A program made the position numbers and the translations under genes. A stretch of DNA of 64,000 nucleotides from Rhizopus sp. PT2906 (lineage: Eukaryota > Mucoromycota > Mucoromycetes > Mucorales > Rhizopodaceae), in NCBI GenBank assembly GCA_025529335.1, contig JAMYHX010000181.1, forward strand, positions 1 to 64,000. The letters run 5' to 3'. Shown piece by piece: positions 36,841 through 47,237 of the stretch; the first letter of the stretch is position 1; the number at the start of each line of letters is the position of its first letter. The notes below the pieces were generated by a model. The model saw only the letters and a list, made by a program, of their open reading frames with translations. It was not told where the DNA came from and made no database searches.

Positions 36841-37262
36841 GACGTGATGCTGCTACTCATTCTCTGCATGCTTAACAGGTACGATGACGCGAGTCAACGG
36901 GCAAAGGTGCATGGCAGGAAGAACAGCTGGTTGTACTTTGGTTGTTATTGTTTTCCATTTTTCTAATAAGCGTCAAGATGGGAACATAATGTTAATGAAT
37001 AGGAACTATATGAATTTGCCTTTCATTCTCTTTTTTTTTCAAGGCATGTCCATACCTGATTCTTTTCAAAAGGGGTTTATTGTATTGTAAAAATAATATC
37101 AGGAGAGAGAAAAAGGGGAAAGTAAGCTCATATGATTGTGGTCCGAGACCCGGCTCGAACAAATGGCAAAAAAAGGCTCAGTGTGCGGTTAATTTCCGAT
37201 AAAAGTGTGTGTTATTGCATATTTTCCGGCGTATTTTCCGGCGTATTTTTTTCAACTCCAGT
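36841..37262. other. Downstream flank of the MCT-like gene, no gene seen
   Basis: No coding signal was found. It contains the short tandem motif listed separately at 37205-37252. Confidence 0.4.
37205..37252. repeat. Short tandem TTTTCCGGCGTA motif
   Basis: Two to three tandem units of ATTTTCCGGCGT lie just downstream of the MCT-like gene. The reverse complement (ACGCCGGAAAAT) resembles the CGCCGGAAAAT block inside the terminal repeat of the 376-bp element at 25.2 kb and the CGCGAAAATAC units at 11.2 kb. It may be a remnant transposon terminus. Confidence 0.4.
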
Positions 37263-39148
37263 TTATATTTTGGCTAACAATTTGTTATTCATGTTGTATT
37301 TTAAGACTAATGTTATCAAGGCTGACAGAATGAATGCAAGTCCTGTAAATAATTCTTGTGAGAGAAACGAGTTTTTGTTGGTAGCTGTTTGTATTGCACC
37401 AGCTAAAGAAGGACCAAATCTTGCTGCTGTCATGAAAAAGAGATATAAGCATACTCCAGATGGATATTTCTCTATGCCAGTGATTGATACGGTGATAGGC
37501 GCCACTATAAACCATTATAAGTAAATATATTAAAAAAGCAGCTGTAATATAATCTTTACACAATGAGAATACGGATCCACTCATGAATCCATAGACGAGG
37601 ATAAAGATCAACAAGGTAGCAAATGAATTCGCCAACAGCCATATGATTAATGAACTTAACCCACAAGCGAATAGGAAAAGCATATTGATATTGATGACAC
37701 CAACATGATCCCCAAGATACCTAGCATCAGGTTAATACTGTTTCTTATCAAAACAATAGATTAGTTACCCTGACATAATTCTGCCAATGACATTTACAGC
37801 AGAAAAGGCAGCAACAAGAATAGACCCCTGAGAAGGACGTAATCCGATTTTGGTGGCATGTGAAGGAAGATAGAATGCAGGTATGAAGTACCCCAGCATG
37901 CTCAGATTGCCAGAGATACACCAGATAATAAAGTTTACATCTTTACAAACACTTGTATCAACCATTTCTTTTAAACTTTTCTTTTTAGTTTTAGGCATAT
38001 GTGGGCTTTCTTTTAGCAATAGAGTGGATGTTAAACTAATGACAAATGTAATAATGCTCAAGATTCGATAGCACCTGTATATAAAAGAGTTAATCGATTC
38101 CCCCTCTTTTTATTGTTCATTTATTTACCAAGCGCCACCGAGGGATTCGTTTAGATGTGTCATAATAAAAGGCATGATCAATCCACCAAGGCCAGATCCG
38201 CTGACCATTATGCCCATAGCAAATCCGCGCCTTCGAACGAACCACTGAGGAGAGATTGACATGGAAACCTTTGCATATGAGGGATCAGCACACATTCATG
38301 ACTCTTTTATCAATACTTACTATATACAAAAGTGCGGCACCAATACCATGCATAATACTTTGTGTTATATACAATTGCCAGACCTAACTATGAATTAGTA
38401 CTTGAAGAGAGTGAGAACACCAAATTGCTTGTTATTACCTGCTGAGCAAAACTTGCCAATACTAAGCCAGCTGTTAGACATATGGTTGCGATGAAGAGTA
38501 CCCATCTTGTGCCGATCAGTGACATAAGAACCGGAGTTATCGGCCCCATTAGACCAAAAAAAGACATGCCTAATGTACCAACAAAACTTAGCGCAGTGAC
38601 ATCTACTGAGCCTTTAAATATCTGTCTATCATAATAATCTTGCATGATTCCTAGGTAGAATATGTGTTATTGATAAGGTAAGGAAAAAAAAAAATTGGCC
38701 TACCCCTACATATTCAAAAAGAGCATTAGTGAACAAAAGAATTTATACAATCTGTCTGTGTTTACCAGCTTGATAGAGTACACATGCTAATGACTTGAGC
38801 CAAGAATCCACTAAACAAAATAACCCACCGGTATGGGTCTTCCTCTGTATCATACTGATCATTTTTAGCATTGGCCTTTTCAGATATGTAACCAGAATCT
38901 GCCATTATGCGTGAGCGAAATAGATTATCTGGTTGCAATGTGCAAGTTATAACGCGGTCGCCCAGAGTATATACGAGTGTGATGTACTCACCTTGGGATT
39001 TTATATTGTATTTTCCCAATTGAATTGTACTTGAATCGCTAGTAAGTTGGCTATCGAACACGACGGTACCAGCATCATCTGCTGATAGTCGTGAATCTTC
39101 AAGTTGAGTATCGATTGACTGATTACTATTATTATTTGTGTCTTTCAT
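37263..39148 (-). CDS. MFS transporter, monocarboxylate-transporter (MCT/MCH) type
   Basis: A plasma-membrane or organelle permease of the monocarboxylate porter family; substrate unknown. Exons 39148-38766, 38705-38704 (2 nt), 38650-38439, 38383-38321, 38268-38129, 38074-37769, 37720-37560 and 37504-37263 give 502 residues with every phase closing. A hydrophilic ~100-residue N-terminus precedes the first membrane segment (RWVILFSGFLAQVISM). The conserved SSWGIMQDYYDRQIF segment is rebuilt only when the 2-nt exon is included. Later family features are QLYITQSIMHGIGAALLYI, SPQWFVRRRGFAMGIMVSG, a cytoplasmic loop with KTKKKSLKEM, and the final helices around ITGIEKYPSGVCLYLFFM. Twelve membrane segments are plausible. 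Confidence 0.88.
38704..38705 (-). other. Putative 2-nt microexon of the MCT-like gene
   Basis: The dinucleotide GG sits between TGTAG and GTAGGC on the minus strand. With it, the codons TG|G G|GA restore Trp-Gly in SSWGIMQDYY. Without it, exon 1 and exon 3 are out of frame. The flanking introns would be 60 and 53 nt, normal for this window, each with its own branch-like site (CACTAATG and TCAATAAC). Confidence 0.65.
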
Positions 39149-40032
39149 AGTATTTACAAGAATTAAAAGAAAGTAATGAATGTGATAAAAAGTACAGAAT
39201 GGGAAAGAAGAAAAGAAAAAGAAAAGTATAAAAGAAGTTGATTCTGCTTTTTTTTTTTTTTCTTTGAGATATATATTGACGTACAGGGAGATCAGAAGGC
39301 TTTATTTGATAATATAGGTTTAGTCTTATGTTTACAGAATTTCAGATAACCTTCTTTCTGCAGTTGAAACTAAAGAGAGTAAGGAGCTAATAAAGGAGGC
39401 TAATGACATGCAATGCTATTTCTTTTATGCCCTTTTTGAAATACGACTTGCTCGACTCTTTATTGTTTGTTGAATTACAATTTATATAATATTAATGTAT
39501 AGAACTATTCATATTGAATTCTGCTTTGGCAATTGAAAATGAAAAGCCTTCTCCCCCCTCCTTTTATTACATATTGTATATTCTCCCTTTCCTGGTTTCT
39601 AATCAAACATGTTTTATAAAAGGAGAGTAGTCTCGGTGATGGAAGTAGAATATAGATAATGTTTAGGTTAATCAAGGCCAAATCAAGGAGTTTTTATAAA
39701 AATATACATTTTAAAGAACCATAAAAGGATTATTTCTCTTTTTTTATTGTGTCAATTCAATGATGACAGAAAATATATATATAAAAATGCCGAATAAAGA
39801 TATTTTTAGGACATAAAAGTGATTCATTATATAAAATTCCGTGTTTAATAAATGCAACCAATATTGATGTAATTATGCATCTTTAATGCCAGTCAAGAAA
39901 TGCCATTCACAAATCTGATGTCGATCCTAAAACTAAACCTTGTTAAGGATGACGATTTTGTGGGAATCCATCGTGGGTTGTTTACATTATAGATGATTTT
40001 TAAATTTATTTTTGTCCCTTTATATTTTAGTC
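39149..40032. other. Spacer, no gene seen
   Basis: AT-rich upstream region of the MCT-like gene and downstream region of the PTAR1-like gene. It has T-runs near 39249 and no convincing ORF, tRNA or repeat. Confidence 0.45.
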
Positions 40033-41144
40033 TCATCCCTGTCGATCCAATAGTGTTGAATCAGGAGTTGTTTTTCTGTACATGCAAATTAGTTTACTGT
40101 CAATTATAGAAGCATATTGATCATGGCGGCGTTTTTCTAATATAGATAACCATAAACCAAACTTGAGAGCAAACTGTTTCTGTTCATCCAAACGAGTCAT
40201 TTCCAATGCTTGCTCTATGTATTTATCATTCAAGATATCCCATACAAATTGATGTTGTGATATGCAATAATCTTTTGTATAATACAAGTTGGAACAGTAT
40301 CTTCTATGACACCAAATGGATTCATGACCAGGAAATTTAATTGTCAAGTTATTTAACCATTTCATATGTTGATCTATTAGACATAACTTCCAATTCATCA
40401 AGTTCATGATTTGCTCAAGATAATGAAAGCCTGAATAGTCGCTAATGTTAAGTTCACACCAGGAAAGCATAGAACTATACTCTTTCTCTACCAATGCATG
40501 TTCTTGTTGATGCCTAGAAAGCATCCAGAAACGATATGACCATGAATAATAGTTGCGCTTATAAAAACAACATGTCATCTCACACAATTTCATTTCATTT
40601 TGAACTTGTACACAGTCATAGTTGGTAACAATCCATTGTCGATGATACCATGCTATTGCACTCTTTGAATGCTTTGGTATCGTAAATATAAGATTTAGTA
40701 ATCGTATCTCATCGTCTGGTTGAATATGCTTTGACATCATCAACTCTTTCCTGATCATTATTATTATTATTATTATTTGAATGCTCTTCTCCTTTTGCTT
40801 ACCTTTTATTCATTGCTGTATAGTTATCAGGCTTTAATAATATCATAATTCGTGTCACTTGTTCTATTTTTGAATAGTCTTGTTTAGATGTCTTGATATA
40901 GTGCTCATGAGCTTCCTTGATTGCAGTGGATAATACTGGTATTGGAATTCCAAGCTTTGATTCTACCAAGGCAAAAGGATAATATTCCTTTCTTGATAAT
41001 TCTTGTTGTGGTATCAAATCATACAATAGTCCCAACTCAGTTCTAAGCAATGTTTTTTAATAACACTAGTTATTCTCAATGATGTTCTAATTACACGTCA
41101 TTCTCTTTCAATATCTTTGCTAATGTAAGATATATTTGTTGCAT
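40033..41144 (-). CDS. Prenyltransferase alpha-subunit repeat protein, PTAR1-like
   Basis: Three exons, 41144-41095, 41042-40803 and 40750-40033, give 335 residues with closed phases. The first exon (17 codons, MQQIYLTLAKILKEND) was found by following the frame upstream from a region without an ATG. The repeats are of prenyltransferase-alpha type: LLKPDNYTAMNKRKEL, SAIAWYHRQWIV, NYYSWSYRFWML, DYSGFHYLEQIM and HESIWCHRRYC, i.e. alternating W/F-x2-R-x-W motifs. PTAR1 proteins pair with RabGGTase-beta as an alternative alpha subunit for geranylgeranylation (GGTase3). The larger Rab GGTase alpha (Bet4) and Ram2 are alternatives, but the spacing and length look closer to PTAR1. Divergent from the SWI3 gene with about 94 bp between starts. 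Confidence 0.72.
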
Positions 41145-41238
41145 CTGTTGTTACTTTGCAAAGAAATCAATTTTTTTTCTCTTTTAAAAATCATTTTTTT
41201 TTTTCTTTCTATTTCTTCTTTACTCTAGTCAGCACCTC

Positions 41239-43088
41239 ATGTATTCAGAGCACAACCATCCAATCAACACATACATTCCGTCAGAATATTCACCTTATAA
41301 AGATACTTCTGATAGTAACAGCATCATAATCTCTGTTCATAATCCTGGTCATGAACCTGCTGTGAGAGTAAGAGACATTGAAGCAGAGAGACCACAACAG
41401 GGCAGCAGACAACGAAAAAATGAATTTGAACCCTATCTGAACGGTGATATTACCAATATCTCACAATTTACAGCAGCACAGATTGAACATCCAAAGACAC
41501 CAAGAAATCACCAGATCGAATCTGTAGATCAACAAGACAAAAGTAAGAAGAAGAATGTGTGATCAAACCCATAATAACATTTTGAAAAATAGCAGCAAAT
41601 ATTATCAATTTACTTTGTGCAGAACCATACGATTATAAGGCCCTTCAAGATCCAAAATGGTTTGATAGAGAGTCAATTCATGATATCGAAAAGATAGCCT
41701 TGCCTGAATTCTTTGAAGACGGTCCATTAACTTCTGATGACTATATCCGCTATCGAAACTGTATCATTGATACATACAAATCTAATCCAGAATATTATAT
41801 AACAGTCTCTCATTGTAAACCTAAGCTGATGAATGTCGACCTGGTTACTCTTGTCAGAATTCATAATTTTTTAGAATCAAATAGACTGATAAATACAATG
41901 GTAAAACGGTAGCTTGTTACAAATTCAATATCAAAAAGCTGAAATGTGTATTAGAATGATCCGCGAAGAAGAATATTCGATCCATATATTGACAGTAGCC
42001 CTGAACTATGCATTCCTCCTGGGTCACAACGAGACTTTAAGGACATTTCTAAACCAGATATACAGTATCTGAAGGATTTAGTATATGATATCTCAATTGC
42101 AAAGAACTCAAAAGAACCCTGGAATCTCTCTATTGAAGATCCTTTAAATCCAGACAACAGAAAGAAATACAATTGTAGTACTTGCAACACAGACTGTAGC
42201 GAAATAAGATATCAGTCATTAAAGTTTAAGCATGTTCAAGTGTGTGTCGATTGCTTTCTGGAAGGTAGATATTCAGCTGTGCTATCAAGCGGGGACTTTT
42301 TACGCATAGATGACTCAGGCGCTGAATTGAACATGGATGATGAATGGACGGATATGGAAATACTGAGATTATTAGAAGGCATTGAGAAATATGATGATGA
42401 CTGGTTGTTGATATCTGAACATGTTGGAAGTAGAACCAAAGAACAATGCATAACCCAGTTTTTACAATTACCTATCAATGATGATTTTCTTTCAACCATT
42501 CCAACTGATTCAGAAATGAAAGAAGTACCATTTGGTGAATCATCCAATCCTGTCATGACTATGATTGCTTTTCTATCAGGGCACGTCAATAGTGGTGTAG
42601 CTTCGGCTGCTGCTAAATCAGCAATGCAAATGTTGATCAAATCCGGTGAAGGTAATGCTATAGAAGAGCAAAAGTCAGATAATGTCAAACAGGAAGAAAT
42701 GGATATAGACAGTCTTGATGACAAGGGCAAAGAATTGGAAAGATCACAGCTACCAGAAGAAAATAAAGGAGCCTTTTCAAAGGAAACGATGCATAAAGCT
42801 ACAACAACAGCTCTAAAAACAGCAATTGAAACAGCACGTAAATTAGCAGCCTATGAAAACGAAGAGATTCAGCACTGGGCAAGATTAGCAGTTAAGACAA
42901 CAGTAGAAAAATTATCTCTTAAACTTCAACAATATGATGCACTAGAAACTTCGCTAGAGAATGAACATGAAGAGATGGAAAAGCAAGCGTCAATTTTAGC
43001 AAGTTCAATAGATACTTTAATGGCTCAACACCATCCTTTAACAGAAACAGAAATGCCAATCACAAACAATGCTTTTAGTTTATCATAA
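41239..43088 (+). CDS. SWI3/RSC8/SMARCC-type chromatin-remodelling subunit
   Basis: Core scaffold subunit of a SWI/SNF or RSC complex in the nucleus. Exons 41239-41542, 41623-41900 and 41955-43088 give 571 residues. Order of domains: a low-complexity N-terminus, a SWIRM domain (WFDRESIHDIEKIALPEFF, then LVRIHNFLESNRLIN, ending at NDPRRRIFDP across the exon 2/3 junction), a ZZ-like zinc finger (CSTCNTDCSEIRY, then VCVDCFLEG), a SANT/Myb domain (EWTDMEILRLLEGIEKYDDDW), and a C-terminal helical and leucine-zipper-like region (from about 42800). At 571 residues it is close to yeast Rsc8, shorter than Swi3. Confidence 0.92.
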
Positions 43089-43607
43089 AGATTATAAACT
43101 TGTACAGTCTTTTTTTTTAACCTAAATTGAAATGGTGAGTTTTTGTAAATTTAGTTATAGACAAGCGTGATAATTATAGTCATTTTCTGTAGACGCTTGT
43201 CAACACTATTTTGAGAAAAGAGATACATTTGTTTGCTATGTAAATTTGTTTGTCAAACTTTACAAAGGCATATATGATTTAGGGATATTTATTTTACCGC
43301 TGTCATTTTTTAAGGATCCATTTTCGACATCCAATAAAAACTCGGTATTTTATGCATAAATTTGACTCATTCAGCGCTTTGACCATAAAATAAACAAACA
43401 TTATATAAAATAAATGCCTAAATCACAGTGAAACTAAAAAAAGGGTGGCCTATATGCTTATCTCAAGCACCTTCTATTTCTCAACAAGGTACACATCTGT
43501 CCAAAACCATCCCTGAAAAGACAATACCCAAGCCACTAACAATGGAGCCTATTTAAAGTACCGATAGTTTGTGGATAAAACTTTTTCTATACAGTTCTTT
43601 AGGCTAA
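43089..43607. other. Spacer, no gene seen
   Basis: AT-rich region between the SWI3-type gene and leucyl-tRNA synthetase. No coding signal; it should carry the synthetase promoter. Confidence 0.45.
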
Positions 43608-46600
43608 ATGTCGACAGAAGCACCCAAAGTAATAAGCTGCTTAAACATAAACCAAGTATCATCTAATCACGTACTTTAGACAGCCAAACGTGATGCCCTT
43701 CGTGAACTTGAAGGCAAAGCACGCGCTCTTTGGGATAAAGAAAAGACTTTTGAAGTCAATGCACCCACCATTGAAGAACACCCCAACACTGACGACCTTC
43801 ACAAAGTTCATCCTAAATTTATGAGTTGTATGGCTTTCCCTTACATGAATGGTCGCCTTCACCTTGGTCACGCTTTTACCTTTTCCAAAGTTGAATTTGG
43901 TATCGGATATGAACGTATGAAAGGCAAAAGAGCACTCCTTCCTCAGGGCTTTCACTGTACTGGTATGCCCATCAAGGTATGCTTTCAAAAAGATATATAT
44001 ATATATCTTCTTTTGACTTATTGCTGACTCCCTTCATAGGCTTGTGCAGACAAACTTGCTCGTGAAATAGAAATGTTTGGCAAGAACTTTGAAAAGTATG
44101 ATGAATCAAAAGAAGAAGCGACAGAAGCCAACAAAAATGTCAAGAGTAAGGTTGCTGCAAAGACGGGCAATGTCACATATCAATTTCAAATCATGCTTTC
44201 CTTGGGAATTCCTATCACCGAGATTCACAAGTTTGCTGATCCTTATTATTGGACCGAGTTCTTTCCTCCTCAGACGATTGCTGATATGACAGCATTTGGT
44301 GCAAAGGTTGACTGGAGACGTTCTTTCATCACAACAGATGCCAATCCTTATTTCGACGCATTTGTACGCTGGCAGATGAGAAAGTTGAAAGCTATGCAAA
44401 AAGTCAAATTTGGTGAACGTTATACAATCTATTCTATTGTCGATAAGCAGCCTTGTATGGATCACGATCGTGCCTCTGGTGAAGCCCTTGGTCCTCAAGA
44501 GTATACGGCTATTAAGATGGAAGTGCTCGAATGGTCTGATGCCGCCAAGGAAGCATTGATTTCTAGCGATGAGAAACTCAAAGGAAAGAAGATTTATTTA
44601 GTAGCTGCTACCCTTAGACCTGAAACAATGTATGGTCAAACCAACTGCTTTGTTGGAACTGAGATTAAGTACGGTGTTTATTATGCTAATGATAACGAAG
44701 CTTATGTCTGCACCGAACGTGCTGCTCGTAATATGGCATATCAAAAGATCTTTGCTCAGGAAGGTGTCATCAACAAGCTTGCTGAAATTGACGGTAAAGA
44801 CATTGTTGGCACAAAGATCCATGCTCCCTTAAGCAAGTATCCTGCTGTGTATGTCCTTCCTATGGAGAATGTCTTGTCCACCAAGGGTACCGGTGTTGTT
44901 ACTTCTGTTCCATCTGATTCTCCTGATGATTATGCTACCTTATCCGATCTTAAGAAGAAGCCCGACTATTACAAAGTCAAGCCCGAGTGGGTGGCATTCG
45001 ATCCTATTCCTATTATTGAAACACCTTCTTATGGTAATCTTACAGCACCTAAGCTTTGTGAAATTAAAAAGATCAACTCTCAAAAGGATCGAGTTCAGCT
45101 TGCCGAAGCCAAAGAACTTGCATACAAGGAAGGATTCTATCAAGGTACCATGTGCATTGGTGAATATTCTGGTATGAAAGTCCAAGAGGCCAAGAGCAAG
45201 ATCAGAGATGTCTTGATAAACTCAAAGGAAGCCTTTATTTACAATGAGCCTGAGGGTCTTGTCATGTCTCGTTCTGGTGACGAATGTGTTGTTGCTCTCT
45301 TGGATCAATGGTACCTCGATTACGGTGAAGAGCACTGGAAGGCCAAGACAAAGAAATGCTTAGACCAGATGAACACTTACAGCAACGAAACCAGAAATCA
45401 ATTTGAACAGGTCTTGGACTGGCTCAACAAGTGGGCATGCGCTCGTAGCTTTGGTCTTGGAACTAAACTTCCTTGGGATGAACAATTCTTGGTCGAGTCC
45501 TTGTCTGATTCTACCATTTACATGGCATATTATACTATTGCACATCTCTTGCATAATGATTTGAGAGGTAGCAGTGTTGGTCCTGCTGGTATCAAGTATG
45601 AACAGTTGACAGACAGCGTCTGGGACTACATTTTCGGACTTGGTGATTATCCTGCCGATTGCGGTATTCCTCAAGTTACTTTGGACAAATTACGTCGTGA
45701 ATATGAATACTTTTACCCCTTGGATCTTCGTGTTTCTGGTAAAGATCTTATTCCTAATCACTTGACATTCTTCCTCTACAATCATACTGCCATATTCCCC
45801 GAAGATAAATGGCCACGTGGTATTCGTTCAAACGGTCACTTGATGCTTGATTCTAAAAAGATGTCCAAGAGTACTGGTAACTTTATGACAATGAGCGATG
45901 CTGTCAGCAAGTATGGTGCCGATGCAACCCGTTTTGCTCTTGCTGATGCCGGTGACTCAATAGAAGACGCTAATTTCGAGGATGCCACAGCCAACGCTGC
46001 TATTTTGCGTCTTTACACTCTCTTGGAATGGTCTGAAGAACAAGTTGCTAAAGCCGATAGCCTTCGAACGGGTGAATTCAACTTTTTCGACAAGATCTTT
46101 GAAAATGAAATGAACAAGTTGATCATATTGACTAACGACGCCTATGAAGCTACTTACTATCGTGATGTCCTTAAATATGGTGTGTATGAATTCCAAGCTG
46201 CCAAGGATGCTTACCAGATTGCTTGTACCGAGAGTGGTATGCACAAGGATCTTATCATGCGTTATATTGAAACACAAGCATTACTCTTGTCACCCATTAC
46301 TCCTCACTGGTCTGAACACATTTGGGGAACTCTTCTCAAGAAGGAAGGTTTAATCGTGAATACTCTTTTCCCTAAGCCTACTGCTGAAGTGAATGAAGTT
46401 TTGGAAGCTGCTACTCGCTATATCCGTAAAACTATCAAGGCAATTCGTGATGCTGAACTCAATTTGGTAAAGAAGAAGAAGAAAGGAAAGGCTGCTGAAG
46501 CGGAATACAAGCCCAGTGAGCCAAAGTCTCTCAAGATCTATGTGGCTACCAAATTCCCCGAATGGCAAGAGGCTACCTTGAACGTGATGAAAGAACATTA

Positions 46601-46919
46601 CTCTGAAGGTCAATTTGACGATATCAAGATTCGACAACAACTTGGTGCTCAAGGCATGTTGAAGGATAAGAAGGTGATGCCTTTTGTCCAAGAGCAAAAG
46701 AAGCTGATTTTGAAAGAGGGACCTTCTGCGTTCAATCGTGCTTTGATCTTTAATGAAATCGAAACTCTCCAAACAGCTATGGATGAAATAAAACGTGCCC
46801 TTGGATTCCATACAGTTACAATTTTGGGCCACGACCAATGGGCTGAAGAAGATCTCAAGGCTGCCGAAAGTGCTGTCCCTGGTGTTCCTTCGTTTAGCTT
46901 TAAAAATGAGGCCAAATAA
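43608..46919 (+). CDS. LARS1: Cytosolic leucyl-tRNA synthetase
   Basis: Class I synthetase that charges tRNA-Leu in the cytosol (yeast Cdc60). Exons 43608-43628, 43680-43976 and 44040-46919 give 1,065 residues, the usual eukaryotic length. The first exon encodes only 7 residues (MSTEAPK). The HIGH-type motif is in PYMNGRLHLGHAFTFSK (residues about 61-77). The large CP1 editing domain follows (about 260-530; for example TLRPETMYGQTNCF and GTGVVTSVPSDSPDD, the conserved editing pocket). The KMSKS loop is exact at nt 45858-45872. The anticodon-binding domain and the eukaryote-specific C-terminal extension complete the protein. Codon use is more biased toward C-ending and G-ending codons than in neighbours, as expected for a highly expressed gene. 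Confidence 0.96.
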
Positions 46920-47237
46920 TCTTTTTAGATAAATAATAAAGTAAAAAGATGTGTACACAAATACTGAATTTATAATAGCTGCCTTTTTTTTTGCCACTTG
47001 ACAAACATGGTTAGAACGCATATAAAATTAGAGCGTAAAATAAAAAAAAAAAAAAAAAGGCAGAAAAATGACATCTACGCAGTAACAGTTTGTTACAGCT
47101 ACTATCATTTTTTTATATTTTTATATTCATGACATATAAGAAAAAGACTTGTGAAGGCAAGTTTCTAAAGCCAAAAATATAATACAGTTTAAGCATAACA
47201 TAGTTATTAGAGTGCCGAAATCAAAAACGGAAATGTA
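46920..47237. other. Spacer with A/T runs
   Basis: Short intergenic region with an A-run at 47040-47058. A zinc-cluster-coding 5' exon for the downstream regulator was sought here but not found. Confidence 0.4.
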
